A stretch of 64,000 nucleotides of DNA. It comes from Bacillota bacterium (GTDB lineage: Bacteria > Bacillota > Clostridia > Oscillospirales > Oscillospiraceae). The translations under genes and the position numbers were made by a program. The stretch covers positions 186,001 through 250,000 of the forward strand of contig JAEWKA010000004.1 of assembly GCA_023386265.1 (NCBI GenBank), in the 5' to 3' direction. The notes beneath the pieces were generated by a model, which was given only the letters and a program-made list of their open reading frames with translations, was not told the DNA's origin and did no database searches. This document shows, piece by piece, positions 26,281 to 34,763 of this stretch (positions within the stretch are counted from its first letter, which is position 1; each line of letters begins with the position of its first letter).

Positions 26281-27477
26281 TTACACAAGTTCCTGTGTAT
26301 CTCTTGCGATGACAAGCTCTTCATTTGTGGGAATGACAAGCAGCTTAACCTTGCTGTCCTTGGACGAAATGACGATCTCTTCTCCGCGCTTGGTGTTCGC
26401 CTCGGTATCGACCTTGCAGCCGAGATATCCGAAATATTCACATATAGCAGCTCTTGTTTCCTTGCTGTTTTCGCCGATACCGGCAGTAAATATTATCGCG
26501 TCAACGCCATTCATGGCAGCGGCATAGGAGCCGACGACCTTAGCAACTTCATAGTGGAAAAGGTCAAGCGCGAGCTGTGCATCTTTGTTGCCCTCAGCAG
26601 CAGCATTATCTAAGTCACGGAAGTCGCTGGAAATACCGGAAACGCCGAGAACACCGGATTTTTTGTTGAGAATGTTAATCATCTCGTCAATGCTAAAGCC
26701 ATACTTATTCATTAGGTATTGAAGTACGCCGCTGTCCAAATCACCGCAGCGTGTTCCCATCGGAAGACCTACAAGCGGAGTGAAGCCCATGGAAGTATCG
26801 ACGCTTTTGCCGCCCTCGATAGCGCAGACGGAGCTGCCGTTGCCCATGTGGCAGGATATTAGCTTGAGCTCGGATATGGGTTTTCCAAGCATAGCGGCGG
26901 CGCGGTTTGCGACATAGCGGTGGCTGGTACCGTGGAAACCGTAACGGCGGATTTTATCATTCTCGTAGTATTCCTTGGGAATAGCATATATAAAGGCTTT
27001 GCCGGGCATAGTCTGATGATAGGCGGTGTCGAAAACAGCGACCTGCGGAACATTATCACCCATTACCTTTTTACAGGCGTTGATACCGGTTATGTTCGCA
27101 GGGTTATGGAGAGGAGCAAGCGGAACACAGGTTTCGATTGCTTTCATGACTTCGTCCGTAATAAGTACGGAGGAGGAAAAATACTCTCCGCCATGAACAA
27201 CACGATGGCCGACAGCGTTGATTTCGGACATTGAGGAAACGACACCATATTCAGCAGATGTAAGTTTTTCGATAACGGCTGCAATCGCTTCCGCGTGGGT
27301 TGGAAGGCTGATGTCTTCATCAAACTTCTTTTTGCCTTCGAGAAGCGGGCTGTGCTTCAGGTGACCATCGATACCGATGCGCTCACAAAGTCCCTTTGCC
27401 AGCACTCTTTCGCCTTCCATATCAAAAAGCTGATACTTTAGGGAAGAACTTCCCGCGTTTATGACCAAAATCTTCAT
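26281..27477 (-). CDS. ackA: Acetate kinase
   Basis: Acetyl phosphate plus ADP to acetate and ATP. 398 residues from the ATG at 27477, beginning MKILVINAGSSSLKYQLFD (phosphate-1 motif), then GHRVVHGGEYF, the catalytic region VAVFDTAYHQTMP, YGFHGTSHRYV and HMGNGSSVCAI, all AckA signatures. The frame is open 24 codons upstream, but AAAGGGG sits ahead of 27477. No pta gene is adjacent. Divergent from tmcAL, an acetate-using tRNA enzyme; this neighbourhood recurs in Firmicutes. Confidence 0.96.
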   Translation of the reverse strand: MKILVINAGSSSLKYQLFDMEGERVLAKGLCERIGIDGHLKHSPLLEGKKKFDEDISLPTHAEAIAAVIEKLTSAEYGVVSSMSEINAVGHRVVHGGEYFSSSVLITDEVMKAIETCVPLAPLHNPANITGINACKKVMGDNVPQVAVFDTAYHQTMPGKAFIYAIPKEYYENDKIRRYGFHGTSHRYVANRAAAMLGKPISELKLISCHMGNGSSVCAIEGGKSVDTSMGFTPLVGLPMGTRCGDLDSGVLQYLMNKYGFSIDEMINILNKKSGVLGVSGISSDFRDLDNAAAEGNKDAQLALDLFHYEVAKVVGSYAAAMNGVDAIIFTAGIGENSKETRAAICEYFGYLGCKVDTEANTKRGEEIVISSKDSKVKLLVIPTNEELVIARDTQELV

Positions 27478-27595
27478 TTCATTGACCCCTTTGTTATTGT
27501 AATCTTTGTGTTTTGATTGTAATATGTGTGTATGTCTTCTCCTACTCACGCACTTAGTTATTTTAATCCAATCAAATGCATAAAATCAAGCTTTT

Positions 27596-27624
27596 TTGAC
27601 ACTTATTTACTACAATAATTTAAT
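27596..27624 (+). promoter_or_regulatory. Putative promoter of tmcAL
   Basis: TTGACA at 27596-27601, 17-base spacer, TTTAAT at 27619-27624, giving a leader of roughly 16-20 bases. Confidence 0.5.
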
Positions 27625-27646
27625 TATTTGCTGAAAAGGAGCCGAA

Positions 27647-28831
27647 ATGAAAATTTTGGGTATAGTAGCCGAGTATAACCCGTTTCATAACGGGCACAAA
27701 CTTCATATTGAGGAAAGCAAAAAAGCCATATCGCACGATACGGCTGTGGTATGTGTAATGTCCGGCGATTTCGTTCAAAGAGGGGAAGCCGCCGTCTTTT
27801 CAAAATTTGCCCGTGCCGAAGCTGCTGTCAAAAGCGGAGCTGACCTTGTCATTGAGTTGCCGCTGCCGTGGTCGCTTTCTTCCGCGGAGGGCTTTGGGAG
27901 AGGCGCTGTGGGGCTTCTGGGTGCACTGAACTGCGTAAATTACCTCAGCTTCGGCAGCGAATGCGGCGACATAGGAGTGCTCAATTCGCTCGTAATGGCA
28001 CTTTCTGACCCCTTTCTCGACGCTGAGATTCGCGAGGGATTAAAAAGCGGAGTATCCTATGCCACTGCAAGACAGGCCGCACTTTCGAAAAGCATAGGGA
28101 GCCTTGCGGATCATCTTGGAACACCGAACAATATTCTGGCTGTGGAATATCTCAAGGCAATCTATGATCAGCGGCTTAGAATCGAGCCTTTAACAATTAA
28201 GAGAATCGGCGCTGGACACGACGAAGAGGGCGGCTCTGCCTCTGACATTCGGGGGATGCTCTCTCAAGGCAAGCCGATAAAAAACTATGTTCCCAAAGAG
28301 GCATCAGAAGTATTTCGCCGCGAAAGCGAGCAGGGCAGGGGACCTGTTTTCATGGAAGACCTTGAAAGCGCGATACTTTCGCGTTTCCGAATGATGGATG
28401 ACAGCATATTCAGCGAGATACCCGATGATTCGGAGGGCTTGGGAAATCGGCTGATAGCAGCTTTTCATGAGGAATCTACACTTGAGGGGGTGCTTTCGGC
28501 CGCAAAATCGAAACGCTATGCGCTCTCGAGACTGCGCAGGATGTGCATGTGTGCCGCAATCGGAATAAAAAGAGGACAGGCAGACGGTATCCCGCCATAT
28601 GCGAGAATTCTTGCCGCAAATGAGACCGGTAGATTAGCTTTGAATATCATGGCAGAAAAATCCCAAATACCAATCATTACGAAACCAGCTACCGTTAAGG
28701 AACTGTCCGAAGAATGCAGGAATCTTTTCGAGTTGGAAAGCTCGGCGCATGACCTTTATGTTCTGGGCTATGCCGCAAAGGAAGAACGCCGCGGCAATGG
28801 TGATTGGCGCGCTACCCCCAAAATGATATGA
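27647..28831 (+). CDS. tmcAL: tRNA(Met) cytidine acetate ligase
   Basis: 394 residues; formerly YlbM/UPF0348. The nucleotidyltransferase HxGH motif is in AEYNPFHNGHKLHIE, with MSGDFVQRGEAA and LGTPNNILAVEYL as further signatures. The known family activity activates acetate with ATP and acetylates the wobble cytidine of elongator tRNA-Met, giving ac4C34. AAAGGAGCC precedes ATG 27647. Its location opposite ackA ties it to acetate metabolism. Confidence 0.9.
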   Translation: MKILGIVAEYNPFHNGHKLHIEESKKAISHDTAVVCVMSGDFVQRGEAAVFSKFARAEAAVKSGADLVIELPLPWSLSSAEGFGRGAVGLLGALNCVNYLSFGSECGDIGVLNSLVMALSDPFLDAEIREGLKSGVSYATARQAALSKSIGSLADHLGTPNNILAVEYLKAIYDQRLRIEPLTIKRIGAGHDEEGGSASDIRGMLSQGKPIKNYVPKEASEVFRRESEQGRGPVFMEDLESAILSRFRMMDDSIFSEIPDDSEGLGNRLIAAFHEESTLEGVLSAAKSKRYALSRLRRMCMCAAIGIKRGQADGIPPYARILAANETGRLALNIMAEKSQIPIITKPATVKELSEECRNLFELESSAHDLYVLGYAAKEERRGNGDWRATPKMI

Positions 28832-28981
28832 ATATTTGGCTTTTTTGAGTCAATGAGACCCACCTGCATTGTCCAATACGCCTATTTCTCCCCTATAAAC
28901 TTGATTTTGTAACATTTATGAGGTATCATACCGACATATGATTGGAAGAGTCCAAAATTCTGACGATGAATTGGAGTACGG

Positions 28982-30202
28982 ATGAAAAAAGTCATTTTGT
29001 CAATCTTAGCGTTTTGCCTTATAGCCGCTTTGTTCGTAGCTTTCGGAAATCTTGGCGGTCTGGACAAAATCAGCGCTTTTGGCGAGCAAATCATACACAA
29101 GAATGTTATTTACATCGGTGTTTACGAGCCGACTACCGGGGATTATTCGCAAGGTGGGAGGACTGAGACTCTTGGCATTAGATATGCCAATTCTGTAACA
29201 CCAACGGTTGATGTCGACGGGGTTACATATGAGATTGAGCTTGTCGAAGCCGATAACGCATTGGACGAAGTTGGCGCAGCTTCTGCTGCGGAGACTTTGA
29301 TAGATTCAAAGGTTTCTGCCGTTCTTGGCTCATATGGTTCAAAAGCCACATCAGCAGGGCTCTCAGCGTTCGAAAAGAGTGGAATTCCACTAGTCGGAGT
29401 TTCCTGCGCGAGCCAAGCTGCGACGGAAGGAGCAAGCTCTTATTTCCGTCTGTGCAGCAACGACACCTTCCAAAGCGGAGTTATGGCAAATCTTGCCTAT
29501 GGTATGGACCTTAGAAAAGCCGCCGTTTTGACGCAGACCGGAGATGAATATTCCAAAAAAGCGGGAAAGATTTTTGCTGAAGCTTTTAAAAAGCTCGGCG
29601 GGGAAGTGATTGAATACAGCTTTCAGCTCGGGCAGCAGAATTTTCGTTCGCTTGCTGCGAATATAGCAGCAGGCGACGCAGACTTTGTCTATATGCTGTC
29701 AGGCTCATTTGAAGCGGAATATTTTATCAGTCAGTCACGGGATGAGGGTCTTTTATGCCCGATTCTGGGGCCCGAAAGCTGGGATTCGCCTCTGCTTCTA
29801 AACGACATAACGTTCAATTCGCGAGATGTCTATATTGCTTCAGAATTTGACTCCGGTACTTCGGCTGATCCCGACTCCGTTGAATTTGCCGGCAGGTATT
29901 CAACATGGCTGCAAAAAGATTCGGAGCGAATAAAACTAAATGGAGGGAACGATTACACCTCAACATCTGCGGCGACAGCTTACGATGCTTATATGCTTAT
30001 AGTCAAGGCGATTAAGACAGCGGATTCGAAAGACCCGCAGGCAATAAAGGCGGCGCTTAAAACACTTACATATGACGGTTTGAACGGAACCATTTCCTTT
30101 GATGAAAAGGGAGAAGTGGTCAAAAAACAGGTGTTAATCAAGACTATTGATACAAGCTCGAAGCAGTTCGAGGTTTTGCAGATTAGCACTGTCGGTAACT
30201 GA
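28982..30202 (+). CDS. Branched-chain amino-acid-type ABC substrate-binding protein (orphan)
   Basis: 406 residues with the type I periplasmic-binding fold of the Leu/Ile/Val-binding family: IGVYEPTTGDYSQGGRTETLG at the N-terminal lobe, VLGSYGSKATSAGLSAFEKS, and the C-terminal STSAATAYDAYMLIVKAI. The N terminus has a hydrophobic segment (about 3-22) with one cysteine, but not a lipobox (the residues before Cys are AF), so it may be a membrane-anchored or secreted form. No LivHMFG permease or ATPase genes are adjacent, so transport partners are unknown. GGAG precedes the ATG. Confidence 0.82.
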   Translation: MKKVILSILAFCLIAALFVAFGNLGGLDKISAFGEQIIHKNVIYIGVYEPTTGDYSQGGRTETLGIRYANSVTPTVDVDGVTYEIELVEADNALDEVGAASAAETLIDSKVSAVLGSYGSKATSAGLSAFEKSGIPLVGVSCASQAATEGASSYFRLCSNDTFQSGVMANLAYGMDLRKAAVLTQTGDEYSKKAGKIFAEAFKKLGGEVIEYSFQLGQQNFRSLAANIAAGDADFVYMLSGSFEAEYFISQSRDEGLLCPILGPESWDSPLLLNDITFNSRDVYIASEFDSGTSADPDSVEFAGRYSTWLQKDSERIKLNGGNDYTSTSAATAYDAYMLIVKAIKTADSKDPQAIKAALKTLTYDGLNGTISFDEKGEVVKKQVLIKTIDTSSKQFEVLQISTVGN

Positions 30203-30203
30203 A

Positions 30204-30237
30204 AAAAGACCTTTCCGTAAAGGAAAGGTCTTTTTTT
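30204..30237. terminator. Terminator between convergent genes
   Basis: GACCTTTCC / GGAAAGGTC stem extended by A/T pairs, GTAAA loop, then TTTTTTT on the plus strand and a matching T-run on the minus strand. Confidence 0.9.
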
Positions 30238-30242
30238 GTCTT

Positions 30243-31817
30243 CTATAATTCAGCGTATTGCAGAACATTCCTGCAAGAATAGATGACGAGTGAGGCAACG
30301 GGTATATTCATTAGAGTAATACACAGCACAGAAGTAACATCAGGACTGAAGAGCGATATTTCGTTCGCACCAAGAACAACAGCGAGAACGATGCCAGGCG
30401 CAGACAGAAGAATATCAACAACAAAATAAATGAGTACACCCGCCATCTTTGAAAGTGAGCCGCCCCAAAGGCGCTCTATCGCAATGCTTGATGCTATAAA
30501 CAGGAATGAAAACGTCATTCTTCCAACAATACACAGTATGCAGACGAGTGCCGGCGCTCCGAGAATTATTGAAACCGGTATAAATATCAGTGCGCTTTCA
30601 AGTAGCTCTGTAGGGAAGGTTTCGGCAAGCGCATATAAAATTTTCTTGAACGGAGATTCAGGCACGAGATATATGAAGGGCTTTGTAAGCTCGCGATTGA
30701 ATCTTCCCAAGGCTACGGTGAAAACCTGCATGTAAACCGAGAAAGCGAAGATTGGCAGGATGCCTGCGCCCTTCATGAAGATTGTAAATCCAATGGTTAT
30801 CAATATAAATATTATAGACATGGGCTTAATCCAGATTTTGCTTGCGCGCCTGTTTTCAAGCATGTGTTTATAATAAAATACTGATGCTCCCTTGCCTTTT
30901 CCGATACCCTCCTTGCCGACCTTGATGACCTTTGGAGTAGCTTCGGGAGGAACGCCATCCTTAGCGGAGTTAATTGTGTTCTGCATCGTTTCGGCGGAGG
31001 CTATTACGTCTTCATAATACTCGCGCTTAGAACGCGACATTGCAATAAGCATAACGGTAAATGCGGCGGCAGAAAGCACAAGCCACAGGGCGGACTCAAT
31101 GTATTCCCCTTTAAAGATGCTTCCCGCAAAGCCGCCCATCCAGCCTGCAAACGGGAAAAGGAGCACCGGCAGACCGTTGCCTGCTTCGGCAAGGGCTTTC
31201 ACGATATGGTCTTTGTTTTGGAGAACATGCAGTCCGATATATGCCAGAATTCCAGCTATAACAATATAAAGCGCCAATTTTGCGATGTTCTTCTTTTTCT
31301 CGCTATCACTCACGAAGGTATAGAGAAACATACCCAGGGCTTGGCTTAAAAACACAGTCAGTGAATAGGTCAGAAATATCAAAATAAGCCCCAAAAAGCT
31401 CAAATTATAATTCATATGGAGCGCGGAATATTGGAACAGGATGAATATGCCGATCAGCATTGATGACCATATCTGCTGAATCAGGGCATAGAATAGGATG
31501 CTTCTCTTGTTAAGCGGCGAGGGAAAGAGATAATTTACATCCGCCATTTTAAAAAATGTCCCGCCGTTTTTGAGACCAGAGTTGAGCGTAGTCGCAAATA
31601 TCAGTATGAAAAGAGCATTGATTCCAGCGGTAAGCTCCGAAATGTCCCTCACTACGCGACCCGATTCATTGGCACCCGCATTGCCGCCAATCATTGTAAG
31701 AACCAGCAGGCCAATAAAAATCACGACATAAATAAGGCGGATAGGTTTTTTTAAAAAGCTTACAAGCTGGTTATGCATTTTTGTTCGGAGCAGATACGAA
31801 AGAGCGTTGCCGTTCAT
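30243..31817 (-). CDS. Putative ABC exporter, membrane component
   Basis: 524 residues with about ten to twelve helices in two blocks split by a cytoplasmic loop near residues 260-310. The start (MNGNALSYLLRTKMHNQL) and the stretch MADVNYLFPSPLNKRSILFY are features I associate with the ABC_export (PF16962-type) membrane family. Its start overlaps the stop of the ATPase gene by 4 bases (ATGA), so the two form one exporter. Substrate unknown. Confidence 0.8.
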   Translation of the reverse strand: MNGNALSYLLRTKMHNQLVSFLKKPIRLIYVVIFIGLLVLTMIGGNAGANESGRVVRDISELTAGINALFILIFATTLNSGLKNGGTFFKMADVNYLFPSPLNKRSILFYALIQQIWSSMLIGIFILFQYSALHMNYNLSFLGLILIFLTYSLTVFLSQALGMFLYTFVSDSEKKKNIAKLALYIVIAGILAYIGLHVLQNKDHIVKALAEAGNGLPVLLFPFAGWMGGFAGSIFKGEYIESALWLVLSAAAFTVMLIAMSRSKREYYEDVIASAETMQNTINSAKDGVPPEATPKVIKVGKEGIGKGKGASVFYYKHMLENRRASKIWIKPMSIIFILITIGFTIFMKGAGILPIFAFSVYMQVFTVALGRFNRELTKPFIYLVPESPFKKILYALAETFPTELLESALIFIPVSIILGAPALVCILCIVGRMTFSFLFIASSIAIERLWGGSLSKMAGVLIYFVVDILLSAPGIVLAVVLGANEISLFSPDVTSVLCITLMNIPVASLVIYSCRNVLQYAEL

Positions 31818-32527
31818 TTCCCGACCTCCGATGCTTTCCCCTCGGTAATCTCAAAGAATAGCTCTTCAAGGCTCTTTTCGTTTTCACCGGCGGAAGTGTT
31901 GTATTTCGTTGCGGCAAAGCTGCCGTTCACCATAATATGTGCAACATCCCAAAAGTTCTCAACGCTGTCCAGCATGTGTGTACTGATGAGCAGAGCGCAG
32001 CCCTGCTCTTTGAGCTCTGAAAACATATTTTTAATTTCTTTGATTGCGTGAGGATCGAGTCCTATAAGCGGTTCATCGAAGATTATAACGCGCGGTCTGT
32101 GGAGAAGCGTACAGCAGATTGATAGCTTTTGCTGCATGCCCTTCGAAAGCTCCTTGCCGACCTTGTCCTTCTTATCCAGCATTTCAAATCGCTCAAGAAG
32201 GTACTTGTCGTATCCGTCATCAGGGAGGCGGTAGGCACGGCGGATAAATTCCATATGCTCTGAAACAGTCAAAAGGTCATAGACAGCAGGCATTTCGGGT
32301 ACATAGCCTACAAGACCTTTTGCCTCGACCGATTTGTTGTCAAAGCCGCCGATTTCGATTTTTCCTTCAAATCTCAGAAGTCCCGCGATTGACTTAATTA
32401 TAGTCGATTTGCCGGCGCCATTCGGTCCGACCAATACGGCAATCTGGCCGCTTTCGACTGAAAAGGAAATGTCGTTATTAGCAAGCAGTTTCCCGTATTT
32501 TTTTGTAACGTGCTCAACTTTCAGCAT
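31814..32527 (-). CDS. ABC transporter ATP-binding protein
   Basis: 237 residues from ATG 32527 (AAGGAGAACAAT upstream; the open frame runs 8 codons further). Walker A GPNGAGKSTIIKS, signature LSKGMQQKLSI, Walker B RVIIFDEPLIGLDP and the switch histidine in ISTHMLDS are all intact. Of the drug/ion-export type, with a regulatory tail. Cotranscribed with the membrane component. Confidence 0.93.
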   Translation of the reverse strand: MLKVEHVTKKYGKLLANNDISFSVESGQIAVLVGPNGAGKSTIIKSIAGLLRFEGKIEIGGFDNKSVEAKGLVGYVPEMPAVYDLLTVSEHMEFIRRAYRLPDDGYDKYLLERFEMLDKKDKVGKELSKGMQQKLSICCTLLHRPRVIIFDEPLIGLDPHAIKEIKNMFSELKEQGCALLISTHMLDSVENFWDVAHIMVNGSFAATKYNTSAGENEKSLEELFFEITEGKASEVGK

Positions 32528-32572
32528 TATTGTTCTCCTTAAAATAGTCATGATGTTCGTATCATTTGATTT

Positions 32573-32601
32573 ATTATAATATATTGGAATTGATTGTTCA
32601 A
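32573..32601 (-). promoter_or_regulatory. Sigma-A promoter of the ABC exporter operon
   Basis: On the minus strand TTGAAC, 17-base spacer, TATAAT; predicted leader about 35-40 bases before the ATG at 32527. Confidence 0.7.
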
Positions 32602-32701
32602 CATATCACAATAAATATTGCCTATTAATCCAAAAAGTGTTACCGATTTAAAACGCAAAACTACGTATTTTACAAATATTTCTTGTACTGAAATTTAAAT
32701 C

Positions 32702-32729
32702 TTGATAAATACCGCAAGAATGATAAAAT
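32702..32729 (+). promoter_or_regulatory. Promoter of ilvE (extended -10)
   Basis: TTGATA at 32702-32707, 16-base spacer, TAAAAT at 32724-32729 preceded by TGA, an extended -10 element. Confidence 0.55.
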
Positions 32730-32779
32730 CTTTAGTTAAATACCAAACAAATAATTAATTGAAAGAGAGCGTGATCCAA

Positions 32780-33847
32780 GTGGAGAAAATCACAATCGAA
32801 AAGGCAGCCGTTTTGAAGGAGAAGCCTTCGCTTAACGGAATTCCTTTCGGAAAGTATTTTTCTGACCATATGTTTATTATGGACTATGATGAAGGCAAGG
32901 GCTGGCATGATCCGCGTGTCATACCCTATGCTGACTTTTCGCTCTCTCCCGCTGCTGTTGTCTTTCACTATGCGCAGGAGATTTTTGAGGGAATGAAGGC
33001 CTACCGTAGCCCCAAGGGTGAAGTATTGCTTTTCCGTCCTCTTGAAAATGCCAAAAGAATGAACGCATCCGCTGAACGTATGTGCATTCCACAGGTGCCT
33101 GAAGATATTTTTATGGAGGGTCTGAAAGCTCTTATCGAGCTTGACCAGGACTGGGTGCCAAGTGCTCCCGAGACTTCGCTTTATATTCGGCCTTTTACGA
33201 TAGCGACGGCGCCGCAGCTCGGCGTTCATGCCTCGTCCAGCTATCGTTTCGCGATAATTACCTGTCCGGTGGGGAGCTATTACCCCGAGGGGCTCAATCC
33301 CACACGCATAATGATTGAGAGTAACGATGTGCGTGCGGTACGCGGTGGAACGGGCACTGCGAAATGCGGCGGCAACTATGCCGCCTCGATGCGCGCCGGA
33401 ATAAATGCAGAAAAACAGGGTTATAGTCAGGTGCTCTGGCTTGACGGCGTTAATAGACGCAACATTGAAGAAGTCGGAGCCATGAACGTAATGTTCATAA
33501 TCGGCGGCAAGATTATAACTCCTGCGCTCACGGGCAGTGTTCTGCCGGGCATTACCCGCAAGTCATGCATCGAGCTTCTTAAAACCTGGGGCTATGAGGT
33601 CGAAGAGCGCGAACTGCCTGCTGAGGAGCTTATAAAGGCCGCAGAGAACGGAACTCTCGAGGAAGCCTGGGGAACTGGCACCGCAGCAGTCATTTCGCCC
33701 ATCGGTGAAATCGCCTTCGAAGGTAAAAGGCACGAAATCGGCGGGAACCGGATAGGTGCTGTCACACAAAGGCTCTACGACACTTTGACAGGCATTCAGT
33801 GGGGGAAAGTAGAGGATAAATTCGGGTGGTCAATAAAAGTCTGCTAG
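32780..33847 (+). CDS. ilvE: Branched-chain amino acid aminotransferase
   Basis: Transaminates leucine, isoleucine and valine. About 355 residues. Family features: LNGIPFGKYFSDHMFIMDYDE-like opening, HYAQEIFEGMKAYRS, the Schiff-base lysine in GTGTAKCGGNYAAS, and EEVGAMNVMFI. Start is uncertain among TTG 32759, GTG 32771 and GTG 32780; I chose the last because GAAAGAGAG (32761-32769) then lies at a usable distance and homologues begin near EKITIEK. Overlaps the next gene by 22 bases. Confidence 0.93.
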   Translation: MEKITIEKAAVLKEKPSLNGIPFGKYFSDHMFIMDYDEGKGWHDPRVIPYADFSLSPAAVVFHYAQEIFEGMKAYRSPKGEVLLFRPLENAKRMNASAERMCIPQVPEDIFMEGLKALIELDQDWVPSAPETSLYIRPFTIATAPQLGVHASSSYRFAIITCPVGSYYPEGLNPTRIMIESNDVRAVRGGTGTAKCGGNYAASMRAGINAEKQGYSQVLWLDGVNRRNIEEVGAMNVMFIIGGKIITPALTGSVLPGITRKSCIELLKTWGYEVEERELPAEELIKAAENGTLEEAWGTGTAAVISPIGEIAFEGKRHEIGGNRIGAVTQRLYDTLTGIQWGKVEDKFGWSIKVC

Positions 33848-34716
33848 AAAACGTCACCGCAATGGCGATTTACGGCACGATTAGTCTGGTGATTAAAAAC
33901 ATTGCCGTCTCTTCGGGTGAAATCGCTTTTTGGCGGGTCGCGATAGCGCTTACCGCCATACTTATTTATAAGTTTATTAGACGCGAGAAGATACCGTTCA
34001 AACAGGCGAAAACAGATATATTCTGGCTTGCATTGTCGGGAATAGCTATGGGTTTTGACTGGATTCTTTTTTTCGAAGCATTAAAATATGCCAGTGTTTC
34101 AGTGACGACGCTAAGCTACTATTTCTGTCCTGTGCTGCTGATGATACTATCACCTATAGTTTTCAAGGAGAGACTCACGTTACAAAAGGTCCTGTGCTTT
34201 ATAATGGCAACCGTGGGTCTGGTGCTTATAGTCGGCGCAAGGTCGAGCGGCGGAAACAAGGAACTCATCGGCATTGCTCTGGCGCTTGCGGCGGCTTTCG
34301 CCTACGCCTTTATCATCATAGTTGCCAAGAGAATAAAGTCTGTCGATGGTATCGACAAGACTATTTTTCAGTTTTTCGCGGCGATTGTCGTGCTTGCCAT
34401 TTATGTGCCGCTAACTTCGGGCTTCCATGCTTTAGAGCTAAACACAAAGGGGTTTATCCTGCTCGCGGTACTCGGGCTATTTCATACCGCTTTTGCCTAT
34501 TGTCTGTATTTCACGTCTATAGGTAACCTTCCGGGGCAAAAGGTTGCGCTTCTGGGCTACATTGACCCGCTTATTGCTGTCATCATTTCGGTTGTATTCC
34601 TTCAAGAAACAATAAGCCCCTGGCAGCTTGTCGGTGGCGTAATGATTATCGGCTTCACGATACTGAATGAACTGGGCGAAGCAAAACAGGCAAAAGCCAT
34701 AATACAGTCTGAATAG
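33826..34716 (+). CDS. DMT superfamily transporter (EamA type)
   Basis: 296 residues, ten hydrophobic helices arranged as two EamA repeats of five (about 5-135 and 145-285), with LSYYFCPVLLMILSPIVF and GYIDPLIAVIISVVFL at equivalent places of each repeat, the usual end-of-repeat signatures. GTG start 33826 lies inside the end of ilvE. Likely a metabolite or amino acid exporter; coupling to ilvE hints at branched-chain amino or keto acids, but that is inference. Confidence 0.85.
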   Translation: MVNKSLLENVTAMAIYGTISLVIKNIAVSSGEIAFWRVAIALTAILIYKFIRREKIPFKQAKTDIFWLALSGIAMGFDWILFFEALKYASVSVTTLSYYFCPVLLMILSPIVFKERLTLQKVLCFIMATVGLVLIVGARSSGGNKELIGIALALAAAFAYAFIIIVAKRIKSVDGIDKTIFQFFAAIVVLAIYVPLTSGFHALELNTKGFILLAVLGLFHTAFAYCLYFTSIGNLPGQKVALLGYIDPLIAVIISVVFLQETISPWQLVGGVMIIGFTILNELGEAKQAKAIIQSE

Positions 34717-34721
34717 ATATT

Positions 34722-34763
34722 AATAGAATTCCCGCAGACCAAAGAGCCTGCGGGAATTCTATT
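34722..34763. terminator. Bidirectional terminator between the EamA gene and the acyl-CoA ligase gene
   Basis: AATAGAATTCCCGCAG / CTGCGGGAATTCTATT, 16 base pairs, loop of 10. Reaches into the stop codon of the minus-strand gene. Confidence 0.88.
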
